A DNA stretch of 64,000 bases from Bradyrhizobium sp. CB2312. GTDB lineage: Bacteria; Pseudomonadota; Alphaproteobacteria; Rhizobiales; Xanthobacteraceae. Below are positions 1-8,083 of the stretch, piece by piece (the stretch's first letter is position 1; each line of letters starts with the position of its first letter). The stretch spans positions 7,213,501 through 7,277,500 of the forward strand of contig NZ_CP121668.1 of NCBI RefSeq assembly GCF_029714425.1, read 5' to 3'. The notes under the pieces were generated by a model. The model searched no databases, was not told where the DNA came from, and saw only the letters and a list, made by a program, of their open reading frames with translations. Both the position numbers and the translations under genes were made by a program.

Positions 1-522
1 GCCGGCCTTCTTCTTCTCGAGCGCGGTCTTGAAGGGTGCGGTGTCGATGCCGACCTTGAGGTCGGCATATTCCTTGGCGACCGAGATGCACTGACCGTTC
101 AGGTTCAACCGCGCCAGGATGTACATCGGCGTCGGCTGGTTGTTTTGCGTCACCTTGCCGGCCGAGATCAGATACGGCATCGGGGAGAGGATATGCGCTC
201 CGTCGATGCCGTTGCCTTCGGAGCCGAGCACGAGATTGTCGCGCGTCGTGCCCCAGGAGGCCTGCTTCTGCACCTCGACATCGGGCATGCCATATTTGGC
301 GAAGATGCCCTTCTCTTTCGCCACGAACAGCGGGGTTGCATCGGTCAGTGCAATGAAGCCGAGCTTGGCGCCCTTGACCTCGGGGCCTGCGTCCTGCGCG
401 AACGCGCCGGCGGGGAAATTGAGCTTGGCGGCGGCGAGAAGAGCGGCGGTCGAGCCGGTGGCCTTCAACAATTGCCGGCGGCTGAGGCCCATCTCCGAGG
501 GCCCACGGGTGCGCTTGGTCAT
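1..522 (-). CDS. nrtA: ABC transporter substrate-binding protein, NrtA/CmpA type (3' end cut by window edge)
   Basis: Only the first 174 residues are inside the window; the gene continues past base 1. The ATG at 522 gives a Tat-type signal (SRRQLLKATG, residues 14-23) ending near AGAFAQ, so the protein is probably exported folded. The mature part has hallmark nitrate/bicarbonate-binding segments: KLGFIALTDATPLFVAKEKG, QASWGTTRDNLVLG, GNGIDGAHILSPMPYL and NQPTPMYILARLNLNGQ. In the family this protein delivers nitrate to an NrtBC permease/ATPase. The partner genes would lie left of the window. The divergent FNT channel and PP2C-kinase gene also point to nitrate assimilation. A hairpin-rich leader lies between the gene and base 700. 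Nitrate versus a related anion is inferred. Confidence 0.85.
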   Translation of the reverse strand, partial: MTKRTRGPSEMGLSRRQLLKATGSTAALLAAAKLNFPAGAFAQDAGPEVKGAKLGFIALTDATPLFVAKEKGIFAKYGMPDVEVQKQASWGTTRDNLVLGSEGNGIDGAHILSPMPYLISAGKVTQNNQPTPMYILARLNLNGQCISVAKEYADLKVGIDTAPFKTALEKKKAG

Positions 523-595
523 GAGTCGTGTCGTCCTTTTGCGTCGTTGCAGAATTGATGGCGTCTGTGCTCACGAGCAGCCCGTCCGTCCGGCG

Positions 596-611
596 GCGCC
601 GTCTTTGGCGC
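596..611 (-). promoter_or_regulatory. Leader hairpin of nrtA with an A1/G4 hexaloop (possible NasT/ANTAR target)
   Basis: Read on the minus strand, GCGCC-AAAGAC-GGCGC forms a 5-bp stem with a six-base loop having A at position 1 and G at position 4, about 75 bases before the nrtA ATG. ANTAR antiterminators such as NasT recognise paired hairpins whose hexaloops follow this rule. A second C-ACAGAC-G loop-like sequence lies at about 562-569, but its stem is weak. The assignment is inferred. Confidence 0.35.
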
Positions 612-623
612 ATGCGAACGCAC

Positions 624-641
624 GGCGGGGAGACCCCCGCC
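624..641 (-). promoter_or_regulatory. GC-rich hairpin in the nrtA leader/promoter region
   Basis: A GGCGGGG/CCCCGCC inverted repeat with a four-base loop lies upstream of the A1/G4 hairpin. It could be part of the transcribed leader. No U-tract follows on either strand, so it is not called a terminator. Confidence 0.3.
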
Positions 642-743
642 TGGTGGCGTCGGCAAGTCGGATGAGAAGTCTCGCGGGACGGCTTCAATGGCGTCGACAT
701 GGAACTATTCAAGCTTCATGCCAAGCCCGCGATAGCAAAAAGG

Positions 744-764
744 CTAACCTATTTAACGGGTTAG
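744..764. promoter_or_regulatory. Inverted repeat in the nrtA-FNT intergenic region (possible operator)
   Basis: CTAACC and GGTTAG arms are separated by nine bases, mostly A/T. The site lies in the 679-base gap between the divergent nrtA (start 522) and FNT (start 1202) genes. The arrangement suits a dimeric regulator, but none is identified. Apart from this and the leader hairpins I see no gene in the gap. Confidence 0.3.
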
Positions 765-1201
765 AGGTTCTGCGCCAGCCTGCCGCAGGTCAGATCCGCT
801 CGCCGAATTTGCGGCCTGCTCAATCTTTGTGCGGCGCACAAGTCTTGTGCAGTCGCTTATGCAAGAGGCCGACGGGCGTCCAAAGGCCCGATCCAATTGG
901 GCGCGATCGCGCTGATATCCCTCAGCTTTCAGAATTGCCGCGCTCGGCACGCAACTTGCATTTCTACCGGCGTCAACGATGACTGCGGCTTGCCGCATCG
1001 TTGCAGCCTCTGGCGGCTGCATCAGGGAGCTCAACTGCTTCGCAGCCCTTCTCGGCTCAGTCCTCGTGACGCGATTCCCGCAGCTTCCAGACATTCCATA
1101 GCCCGCGTGCGCGGCAGAACCGTTCGCACGGCCAAACGACGTTCAGCCGCGCTCCCTCCGGGGGCGTGTCGATCTCACTTACGAAGCAAAAGGAACCATT
1201 G

Positions 1202-2041
1202 ATGTCGTATCTCGCGCCTTCGGAATTCGTCACCAAGATGGTGGATGCGGGCGAGTCCAAGATCTTCATGTCCACCCGGGATACGGTCATCCGCGCCTAT
1301 ATGGCTGGTGCCATTCTCGCCCTCGCCGCCTGGTTCGCCGTCACCATCAACGTCAACACCGGCCAGCCGCTGGTCGGCGCGCTGTTGTTTCCGGTTGGCT
1401 TCGTCATGCTCTATCTGCTGGGCTTCGACCTTCTCACCGGCGTGTTCGTGCTCTCGCCGCTCGCCCTGATCGACAAGCGCCCGGGCGTCACGCTCAGTGG
1501 CGTGCTGCGCAACTGGGGCCTGGTCTTCCTCGGCAATTTCGCCGGCGCCTTCACGGTGGCCTTCATGATGGCGTTCGTCACGACCTTCGGCTTCACGCAG
1601 GACCCCGACAAGATCGGCACCGCCATCGGCAATATCGGCGAAGGCCGGACGCTGGGCTATGCCGCGCATGGCGCGGCCGGCATGGCGACGCTGTTCATGC
1701 GCGGCATGCTCTGCAACTGGATGGTCTCGACCGGCGTCGTCGGCGCCATGATCTCGACGTCCGTCCCCGGCAAGGTCATCGCGATGTGGATGCCGATCCT
1801 CGTGTTCTTCTACATGGTGTTCGAGCATTCCGTCGTGAACATGTTCCTGTTCCCGTCGGGCCTGATGCTGCACGCAAAGTTCTCGATCATGGACTATCTG
1901 ATCTGGAACGAGATCCCGACCGTGCTCGGCAACCTCGTCGGCGGCCTCGCCTTCACCGGCATGACCCTTTACGCCACGCATGTCATGACCCTGCCCAAGC
2001 GCCAGCCCGGCAAGGTGACGCCGCCCCGCGTTGCGGCCTGA
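1202..2041 (+). CDS. Formate/nitrite transporter (FNT) family channel
   Basis: A 279-residue polytopic membrane protein of normal FNT length. It has the first FNT signature (LLGFDLLTGVFVL, about 70-82), the central segment FMRGMLCNWMVSTGV with the conserved Asn, and about six hydrophobic segments. The family forms pentameric channels for formate, nitrite or related small anions. I chose ATG 1202 rather than the in-frame 1166 because AAAGGA sits about ten bases upstream and MSYLAPSEF is a typical FNT start. The divergent nrtA-like gene and the downstream PP2C-kinase gene favour nitrite or nitrate as cargo, by inference. A strong hairpin follows the stop, so the gene is probably monocistronic or partly terminated. 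Confidence 0.9.
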   Translation: MSYLAPSEFVTKMVDAGESKIFMSTRDTVIRAYMAGAILALAAWFAVTINVNTGQPLVGALLFPVGFVMLYLLGFDLLTGVFVLSPLALIDKRPGVTLSGVLRNWGLVFLGNFAGAFTVAFMMAFVTTFGFTQDPDKIGTAIGNIGEGRTLGYAAHGAAGMATLFMRGMLCNWMVSTGVVGAMISTSVPGKVIAMWMPILVFFYMVFEHSVVNMFLFPSGLMLHAKFSIMDYLIWNEIPTVLGNLVGGLAFTGMTLYATHVMTLPKRQPGKVTPPRVAA

Positions 2042-2059
2042 TCGCACGCACCTCAACAA

Positions 2060-2090
2060 GAGAGCCTCGCCCGGCTAGGGTGAGGCTCTC
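2060..2090 (+). terminator. Hairpin terminator after the FNT gene
   Basis: Perfect 9-bp arms GAGAGCCTC and GAGGCTCTC with a 13-base loop start 19 bases after the FNT stop. The downstream tract is pyrimidine-rich but not a pure T run. Confidence 0.65.
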
Positions 2091-2108
2091 TTCGCCTTGG
2101 TGACGACG

Positions 2109-3839
2109 ATGACCCGCGGACTCCTGATTTCGATCGGCCAGCACTCCGACAGGGGTCGCAAGCCCGTTAACCAGGACTTTCACGGTATCCTCATTCCGGA
2201 CGAGCCGCTGCTCAGCCTGAAGGGCATTTCAGCCGTCCTCGCCGACGGCATCTCCAGCAGCACGGTGAGCCAGATCGCCAGCGAGTCGGCGGTCAAGAGC
2301 TTCCTGATGGACTATTACTGCACGTCGCAATCCTGGACGGTGAAGACCTCCGCCCGCCGCGTGCTGGACGCCACCAATTCCTGGCTGCACGCGCAGACGC
2401 GCAAGAGCCAATATGCCTATGACCGCGACAAGGGCTATGTCTGCACGCTGAGTGCCATGGTCATCAAGGCGACCACCGCGCACATCTTCCATGTCGGCGA
2501 CTGCCGCATCTACCGCGTCGCCGGCAAGGCGCTCGAGCAGCTGACCGACGATCACCGCATCATCGTATCATCGGAGCAGACCTATCTCGGCCGCGCGCTC
2601 GGCATCAATCCGCAGCTCGAGATCGACTACCAGGCGCTGGAGATCGAGGCCGGCGACACCTTCCTGCTCGCGACCGACGGCGCCTATGAATTCGTTGACC
2701 CGCGCTTCGTCACGAGCGCCATCAACGAGCATGCAGCCGAGCTCGACGCCGCGGCGAAGGCGATCGTCGAGGAAGCCTACCGGCGCGGCAGCGACGACAA
2801 CATCACCGTGCAGATCCTGCGCATCGACGCGGTGCCGCAGCGCGAGCCCTCGGGCATCTTCAACCAGACCGCGGAGCTGCCGCTTCCGCCATTGCCGGAG
2901 CCGCGGGCGATCTTCGACGGTTACAGGATCGTCCGGGAGATCCACGGCAGCAGCCGCAGCCACATCTATCTTGCCGTCGACACCGAGACCGAGCAGCCGG
3001 TCGCGCTCAAGCTGCCGTCGATCGACCTGCGCGACAACGCCGCCTACCTGAAGCGCTTCCTGATGGAGGAGTGGATCGCGCGCCGGATCGACAGCCCGCA
3101 TGTGCTCAAACCGTTGTCACAGTCGCGGCGACGCAGCTATCTCTACGTCGCGACCGAATTCGTCGAGGGGCAGACCCTGAAGCAGTGGATGACCGACAAT
3201 CCGCGGCCCGATCTCGAAACCGTCCGCGGCCTCGTCGAGCAGATCGCCGCGGGCCTGCGCGCCTTCCACCGCATGGAGATGCTGCATCAGGACCTCAGGC
3301 CCGACAACATCCTGATCGACAAGACCGGCACCGCGAAGATCATCGACTTCGGCTCGGTCAGGGTCGCCGGCGTCGCCGAGGCCGCGCCGCCGGACGAGAC
3401 CGACGACATCCTGGGAACGGTCCAGTACACCGCGCCGGAGTATTTTCTCGGGCAAGGCGGCTCGCCGCGCTCCGACATGTTCTCGCTGGCCGTGATCTGC
3501 TACCAGATGCTGACCGGCAAGCTCCCCTATGGCACTCAGGTCGCGAGGATCCGGCGCAAGGCGGACGTGCGGCGGCTCAAATATCGCCCGGCGGACGACG
3601 ACCGCAACGTGCCGGCCTGGGTCGACGGCGCGCTCCGTCGCGCGCTGCATCCCGATCCCTACAAGCGGCATGAGGATCTCTCCGAATTCGTCTTCGAGCT
3701 GCGCACGCCCAATCCGGCCTATCTCGACACGCGGATCACGCCGCTCCTGGAGCGCAGCCCGCTGATGTTCTGGAAGCTGACCTCGGCGGTGCTTGCCTGC
3801 GCGGTAATCGTGCTGCTGGCGCTGCTGCACGCGCGGTAA
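2109..3839 (+). CDS. PP2C-type protein phosphatase fused to a serine/threonine protein kinase, C-terminal membrane anchor
   Basis: About 576 residues. The N-terminal PP2C domain (about 5-240) has the metal-binding motifs NQDFHG, LADGIS, VGDCRIYR, ATDGAYEF and DNITVQ. A Hanks-type kinase domain (about 265-525) follows, with Lys in VALKLPS, a catalytic loop HQDLRPDN (Arg where Lys is usual) and DFG. A last hydrophobic helix (about 553-573) would anchor it with the enzyme domains in the cytoplasm. Such fusions recur beside nitrate-assimilation genes in proteobacteria, so it may set transporter or reductase activity by reversible phosphorylation; that role is inferred. In-frame TTG 2097 and GTG 2100 are alternative starts. 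Confidence 0.9.
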   Translation: MTRGLLISIGQHSDRGRKPVNQDFHGILIPDEPLLSLKGISAVLADGISSSTVSQIASESAVKSFLMDYYCTSQSWTVKTSARRVLDATNSWLHAQTRKSQYAYDRDKGYVCTLSAMVIKATTAHIFHVGDCRIYRVAGKALEQLTDDHRIIVSSEQTYLGRALGINPQLEIDYQALEIEAGDTFLLATDGAYEFVDPRFVTSAINEHAAELDAAAKAIVEEAYRRGSDDNITVQILRIDAVPQREPSGIFNQTAELPLPPLPEPRAIFDGYRIVREIHGSSRSHIYLAVDTETEQPVALKLPSIDLRDNAAYLKRFLMEEWIARRIDSPHVLKPLSQSRRRSYLYVATEFVEGQTLKQWMTDNPRPDLETVRGLVEQIAAGLRAFHRMEMLHQDLRPDNILIDKTGTAKIIDFGSVRVAGVAEAAPPDETDDILGTVQYTAPEYFLGQGGSPRSDMFSLAVICYQMLTGKLPYGTQVARIRRKADVRRLKYRPADDDRNVPAWVDGALRRALHPDPYKRHEDLSEFVFELRTPNPAYLDTRITPLLERSPLMFWKLTSAVLACAVIVLLALLHAR

Positions 3840-3887
3840 CGCCTCTGTCCACCGTGGCCCAGACGACAGGGGGTCTATCGTGTTGAC

Positions 3888-3906
3888 GCGCCGCGTCAGG
3901 CGGCGC
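3888..3906. terminator. Possible bidirectional hairpin between convergent genes
   Basis: GCGCCG/CGGCGC arms with a seven-base loop lie between the stop of the phosphatase-kinase gene and the convergent MDR gene, overlapping the MDR stop codon. There is no T-run, so support is weak. Confidence 0.3.
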
Positions 3907-4939
3907 GCTGGCTACGTCGCGAGGAGAGATCCGGGCAAAGCACGAGCTTGCCCTCGAGACCGCCAGCCTCGAGGCGACGGTGGGCATCGGCGACCTCCTC
4001 GAAGGAAATTCGCTCGGCGATGCGCGGCCGGATGGCACCGGTTGCCAGAAGCCCGAACAGTTGCTCCAAGTCCTCCTTGAACCAGGCGGGATGTCGCGCC
4101 CGCATCGCATTGACCGAGTAAAAGCGGGTTCGCTTGCCGCCGGGCAACAGTCTCCACAGGTAGAGGCGCGCGATTTCCATCAAGATAGGGAGCATTCGAC
4201 GCTGTGCCTGCACGCTTGCCGAAAATCCGATGGCACAAAGCAGGCCACCTGGCTTGAGCGCCGCGTATGAGCGGCGATAGCCGTCTTCGCCAACGCCGTC
4301 GACGATGACGTCGAACCCACCCGGCACAATCCTCGTGAAGTCCTCGTGCTGGTAGTCGATCGGCGTTGCCCCGAGATCTTGCACGAGCGCAATGTGCTCG
4401 CGGCGTACAGTGCCCCACAGCTCGAGACCGGCCAATCTCCCGAGCACGAGTAGCGCCTGGCCGACTGCGCCGGCGGCGCCGTGCACGAGCACACGTTGGC
4501 CTCGCTGGACCTTGGCCGCGCGGTGCAGAAGCTGGTGCGCGGTCGTCCAGCTCAAGATCAGCGCAGCCGCTTCAGCCGGATCGACACCCATCGGCACGCG
4601 AGCCACGTCGTTCGCTCGAAGCGTCCGATAGTCGGCGTTTGACCCGACCACCGTCATGTCGGCCACGCGGTCGCCAATCCGAAAGTCGTGCACGCCTTCG
4701 CCGAGCTGATCAATTGTCCCCACCACGTCGTAACCCATCACGAATGGCGGCCGGAGGCGCATCGTTTGCGGATAGAGATGGCGCCTGATCAACACCTCGG
4801 TGTAGTTGAGGCTCGACGCGATGACGCGAACGCGTACCTCGCCCGGGCCGGCGGTCGGCAGGGGAGCCTCGACAACCTTTAGTTTCTCGGGATCACCGAA
4901 GCGGCTGACCTGAACAACTCGATTGCGCTGCTCGATCAT
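3896..4939 (-). CDS. Zinc-independent MDR-family oxidoreductase (quinone reductase-like)
   Basis: A medium-chain dehydrogenase/reductase of about 347 residues. The GroES-like N-terminal half contains SLNYTEVLIRRHLYP and PPFVMGYDVVGTIDQLG. The Rossmann half has VLVHGAAGAVGQALLVLG, a nucleotide-binding loop typical of NADPH:quinone/enone reductases. The cysteine cluster of zinc alcohol dehydrogenases is absent. Substrate unknown. Starts at 4951, 4945 and 4939 are all in frame; 4939 is used here. A perfect FixK box at 5010-5023 lies about 70 bases upstream and could drive this gene, the divergent small gene, or both, which suggests a role in oxygen-limited redox metabolism. Confidence 0.85.
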   Translation of the reverse strand: MIEQRNRVVQVSRFGDPEKLKVVEAPLPTAGPGEVRVRVIASSLNYTEVLIRRHLYPQTMRLRPPFVMGYDVVGTIDQLGEGVHDFRIGDRVADMTVVGSNADYRTLRANDVARVPMGVDPAEAAALILSWTTAHQLLHRAAKVQRGQRVLVHGAAGAVGQALLVLGRLAGLELWGTVRREHIALVQDLGATPIDYQHEDFTRIVPGGFDVIVDGVGEDGYRRSYAALKPGGLLCAIGFSASVQAQRRMLPILMEIARLYLWRLLPGGKRTRFYSVNAMRARHPAWFKEDLEQLFGLLATGAIRPRIAERISFEEVADAHRRLEAGGLEGKLVLCPDLSSRRSQRAA

Positions 4940-5009
4940 GGCCATCTCCATGCAGTGCCGTCATTCAGCGCAAGGACGGGCAGCCTGCCGCCGGGCTGGA
5001 GACATGGAG

Positions 5010-5023
5010 TTGATCCAGATCAA
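5010..5023. promoter_or_regulatory. FixK/FNR-type box between divergent genes
   Basis: TTGATCCAGATCAA matches the palindromic consensus TTGA-N6-TCAA exactly. It lies 87 bases before the ATG at 5110 and about 70 bases before the start at 4939. For a class II FixK promoter transcribing rightward, the start would fall near 5057, leaving a leader of about 53 bases before 5110. Confidence 0.75.
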
Positions 5024-5109
5024 GCTTGAGGCTGCACGCTTTGGAATTCTCCTCCAGCCAAATGACCAAACCGGTTGTCTGGCGCCATCATTGCTCATTG
5101 GAGGGGAAA

Positions 5110-5421
5110 ATGCCTGCAGTCGTCATGCAGTTCGTTTCGCATCCAAGACCCGGTAGTGATCTTGCGACCGTCTTGCAGCTGGCAAAGGAGGCCGCGTCAC
5201 TCTGGAAGAAGCACGGAGCCGATGTCAGCTATTGGTCGGTGATCGGTGGTGAGATCGGCAACTATGCCTTTGTCGCCCGCTTCGATAGTGTAGAAGCTTA
5301 TGGGCGCACCTTGTCGTCACTGGGTGCCGATCCTGCTTTCGTTGAATTTCAAGCCAAGCGGCTGAAGGCCGGGCAATCGGATTGGGTACGCTCCAACGTT
5401 GCCATCCAAGTCGATCTTTAA
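5110..5421 (+). CDS. Small conserved-type protein of unknown function, probable FixK target
   Basis: A 103-residue soluble protein starting MPAVVMQFVSHPRPG, with GGAGGGGAAA directly before the ATG at 5110. An in-frame ATG at 5026 lacks a ribosome site. The predicted alternation of beta strands (VVMQFVS, YWSVIGGEIGNYAFVARF) and helices, with an aromatic-rich centre, resembles ferredoxin-like dimeric alpha-beta barrel proteins, but I do not recognise a named family. The perfect FixK box upstream suggests induction under low oxygen. A clear terminator follows, so it is probably transcribed alone. Confidence 0.75.
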   Translation: MPAVVMQFVSHPRPGSDLATVLQLAKEAASLWKKHGADVSYWSVIGGEIGNYAFVARFDSVEAYGRTLSSLGADPAFVEFQAKRLKAGQSDWVRSNVAIQVDL

Positions 5422-5444
5422 CGGGCGTCTTCTCGCCCAAATGC

Positions 5445-5466
5445 GAGACCGCCCTCGGGCGGTCTC
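5445..5466. terminator. Strong bidirectional-looking hairpin terminator
   Basis: GAGACCGCCC and GGGCGGTCTC form 10-bp complementary arms 23 bases after the stop of the 103-residue gene and before the convergent dioxygenase gene. It is followed by TTGC rather than a long T-run. Confidence 0.7.
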
Positions 5467-5502
5467 TTGCTACGCAGCCAATGTCGACTTGAGCGCGGAG
5501 TG

Positions 5503-6420
5503 TCACGCCGGCTCCGCCGCCTTCACCCCGAGCGGCTTCGGCGCCATGCCGCCGCCGGGCTTGAGGTGGAATTCGTAGTTCATCAGATGCCACCGCCCGC
5601 TCGCCTTGGTGCCGTCGGGCATTTCAGGGTCGTTGCGCGGCTCGACCTTGGCGACGAGGTCGTCCTTGACGCCGAACACCACGTCGGAATCGAGATATTT
5701 GTCGCCTTCCATGAAGACGTGGGTGATCAGCGGCTCATAGCCTTTCGCGTTCACCAGGAAGTGCACATGCGCCGGACGCATCGGATGACGCTTGGTCTGC
5801 ACGATCATCTCGCCGACCGGCCCATCGGTCGGGATCGGGTAGCTGCACGGCAAAATGGTGCGGAAGAAGAAGCGGCCGTCGCCATCGGTGATGAAGCGCG
5901 CCCGAGCGGAGGCTCCGACCTCGTCGTAGTTCGCCTTCTGTGAATCGTAGAAACCGTCGTCGTCGGCATGCCAGACGTCGACGGGAACGCCCGCGAGCGG
6001 TTGGCCCTTCAGATCGGTGACGCGGCTCTGCACGAACATCCGCTCTCCGGTCTGGTTGTTCGGCGAGATATCGGTGCCGTGCGCGGTCACCTTGTGCTCG
6101 CCGACATAGAACGGGCCGAGCACGGTGGTCTCGGTGGCGCCGGCGCGATCCCTATGGTTGACCGCATCGACCAGCATGGAGACGCCGAGCACGTCGGACA
6201 GCAGGATGAATTCCTGGCGGGTGTCGGTGCATTTCTGCCCCGTCCGGGTCAGGAAATCGATGGCGTATTCCCATTCCTCGAAGGTGAGACCGGTCTTGCT
6301 CACGTAATCGTGCAGCGACTTCACCAATTCCTGGAGCAGGAATTTCGCCCGCGCATTGGGTGTGTTGTCGAAGCTTTTGGCGACGGCTTCGGTGAGTTCG
6401 GTCTCGTTGAACTGGGTCAT
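5503..6420 (-). CDS. Intradiol ring-cleavage dioxygenase (catechol/hydroxyquinol 1,2-dioxygenase family)
   Basis: 305 residues, the usual length for the group. An N-terminal helical dimerisation domain (about 1-100) precedes the beta-sandwich catalytic domain. Ferric-iron ligands are visible: Tyr in DDDGFYDSQ, Tyr in PCSYPIPTDGP, and two His in HPMRPAHVHF. The family opens catechol or hydroxyquinol between the two hydroxyls to a muconate or maleylacetate. Which substrate is used cannot be settled from sequence; the PIPTDGPVG loop and long N-terminus fit hydroxyquinol dioxygenases somewhat better. It stands alone, with no maleylacetate reductase nearby. Confidence 0.9.
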   Translation of the reverse strand: MTQFNETELTEAVAKSFDNTPNARAKFLLQELVKSLHDYVSKTGLTFEEWEYAIDFLTRTGQKCTDTRQEFILLSDVLGVSMLVDAVNHRDRAGATETTVLGPFYVGEHKVTAHGTDISPNNQTGERMFVQSRVTDLKGQPLAGVPVDVWHADDDGFYDSQKANYDEVGASARARFITDGDGRFFFRTILPCSYPIPTDGPVGEMIVQTKRHPMRPAHVHFLVNAKGYEPLITHVFMEGDKYLDSDVVFGVKDDLVAKVEPRNDPEMPDGTKASGRWHLMNYEFHLKPGGGMAPKPLGVKAAEPA

Positions 6421-6583
6421 GGTGCGTTTGCTCTGCGTTTTTCTCGTTGGCCCGGATGGGCTCCTTGGAGGCGTTCCAGGGTGCAGCCTACACCAGTCGG
6501 CGGGGCCGCGTTAAGCGCAACCGGCTTGGAATGGGCCCCGCATTTCGCTATCAACTTTCCGACAAAACGCCCCGGAGGAACTG

Positions 6584-7858
6584 ATGCTCGCGCCCACCCC
6601 CGCCTCGCCCGAATCCGTCGGCATGTCCAAGGCCGCGCTCGACCGCGTCGATGCGCATCTGAAGCGCCGCTACATCGATGCCGGACGCTTCCCCGGCACG
6701 CATCTCTTGGTCTACCGCCGCGGCAAGGTCGCGCACTCCTCGGTTCAGGGCTTTGCCGATCTCGAGCGCAAGCTGCCGGTCAAGGACGACACCATCTACC
6801 GCATCTATTCCATGACCAAGCCGCTCACCAGCATCGCCTTCATGATGCTGGTCGAGGAAGGCCTCGTCGCGATCGACGAGCCCGTCGCAAAGTACATTCC
6901 GGAATGGAAGGACCTCGGCGTGTTCGTCGCCGGCACCGCGCCGGCGTTCCTGACCCGGCCGCCATCCCGGCCGATGCTGATCGTCGACCTGTTGCGCCAC
7001 ACCGCCGGCCTCACCTACGGCTTCCAGCAGCGCTCCAATGTCGATGCCGCCTATCGCGCCGAGAAGATCGGCGAGGTCGAGAAGTCAGGGACGCTCCAGA
7101 CCATGATCGAGGGCCTCGCGAAAGTCCCGCTGGAGTTCTCGCCGGGCGAGTCCTGGAACTACTCGGTCGCAACCGACGTGATCGGCTACCTCATCGGCAA
7201 GATCTCGGGCATTCCGTTCGAGCAGTTCCTGAAGCAACGCATCCTCGATCCGCTCGGGATGACCGACACCGACTTCCACGTGCCGGCCTCGAAGGCGCAT
7301 CGTTTTGCGGCCTGCTACTCAGCCGATCCCGGCGGCGGCATGACCTTCCATGCCGGTCAGCGCCGCGAAGGGCTGACGCTCCAGGACGATCCGGCGACGA
7401 GCTCGTTCCTCACCCCGCCTTCCTTCATCTCCGGCGGCGGCGGACTGTGCTCGACGGTCGCCGACTATCTCACCTTCTGCCGCGCGCTGCTCAATGGCGG
7501 CGAGCTCGGCGGTGTCAGGCTGATCGGGCCGAAGACGCTGGCGCTGATGACGACCAACCACATTCCGGGCGGCCGCGCGCTGCCGGAGGTGTCACGCTCG
7601 CTGTTCTCGGAGGCCACCTATAACGGCATCGGCTTCGGCCTCGGCTTTGCCGTCACCATGCGCCCGGCCGAGACGCTGATCGCCGGCAGCCCGGGCGAAT
7701 ACAATTGGGGTGGCGCGGCCACGACCTCGTTCTGGATCGACCCGGCCGAGGAGCTGATCACGATCTTCATGACGCAGGTGCTGCCGTCGAGCGCCTATCC
7801 GCTCCGGCGCGAGCTGCGCAGCATGGTCTATGCCGCGATCACCGAGAGCAATCTCTGA
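6584..7858 (+). CDS. Serine hydrolase of the class C beta-lactamase/esterase fold
   Basis: 424 residues starting at ATG 6584 behind GGAGGAACTG. The catalytic S-x-x-K tetrad is SMTK (about residue 78), followed by the Y-x-S-type element WNYSVATDV. The rest matches the beta-lactamase/transpeptidase-like fold of EstB-type esterases and D-aminopeptidases. No signal peptide is visible, so it is probably cytoplasmic and more likely an esterase than a resistance enzyme. Divergent from the dioxygenase gene, with a 163-base gap containing no clear motif. Confidence 0.85.
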   Translation: MLAPTPASPESVGMSKAALDRVDAHLKRRYIDAGRFPGTHLLVYRRGKVAHSSVQGFADLERKLPVKDDTIYRIYSMTKPLTSIAFMMLVEEGLVAIDEPVAKYIPEWKDLGVFVAGTAPAFLTRPPSRPMLIVDLLRHTAGLTYGFQQRSNVDAAYRAEKIGEVEKSGTLQTMIEGLAKVPLEFSPGESWNYSVATDVIGYLIGKISGIPFEQFLKQRILDPLGMTDTDFHVPASKAHRFAACYSADPGGGMTFHAGQRREGLTLQDDPATSSFLTPPSFISGGGGLCSTVADYLTFCRALLNGGELGGVRLIGPKTLALMTTNHIPGGRALPEVSRSLFSEATYNGIGFGLGFAVTMRPAETLIAGSPGEYNWGGAATTSFWIDPAEELITIFMTQVLPSSAYPLRRELRSMVYAAITESNL

Positions 7859-7888
7859 CGTAACGAACGCCTGCCGAACTTTAGAGAT

Positions 7889-7975
7889 CGTCATGGCCGG
7901 GCCTGTCCCGGCCATCCACGTCTTGGCCACGACGAACGAAGAACGTGGATGCCCGGGACAAGCCCGGGCATGACG
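7889..7975. repeat. Interspersed palindromic repeat, CATGGCCGGGC family
   Basis: Inverted arms start CGTCATGGCCGGGC and end GCCCGGGCATGACG, around an internal ATCCACG...CGTGGAT palindrome. It is intergenic and follows the beta-lactamase-fold gene. It resembles the scattered short palindromes of Bradyrhizobium genomes. Only one copy is in this window. Confidence 0.7.
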
Positions 7976-7990
7976 CTTCGTAGTTCGTTC

Positions 7991-8071
7991 TCAGTGGAAA
8001 TGGCCGATCAGATAAATGCCACCGCCGATCACCAACACAGCCGGCACGGCCCACAAGATCAGAACTGGCAT
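7991..8071 (-). CDS. 26-residue single-span membrane peptide
   Basis: A very short reading frame, mostly one hydrophobic helix: MPVLILWAVPAVLVIGG, then GIYLIGHFH. It has an excellent ribosome site (AGGAGGA) seven bases before the ATG at 8071. It lies 12 bases after the stop of the 77-residue secreted-protein gene on the same strand, so the two are probably co-transcribed. The ribosome site and ideal transmembrane composition support it as a real small protein. Function unknown. Confidence 0.6.
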   Translation of the reverse strand: MPVLILWAVPAVLVIGGGIYLIGHFH

Positions 8072-8083
8072 GTGTCATCCTCC

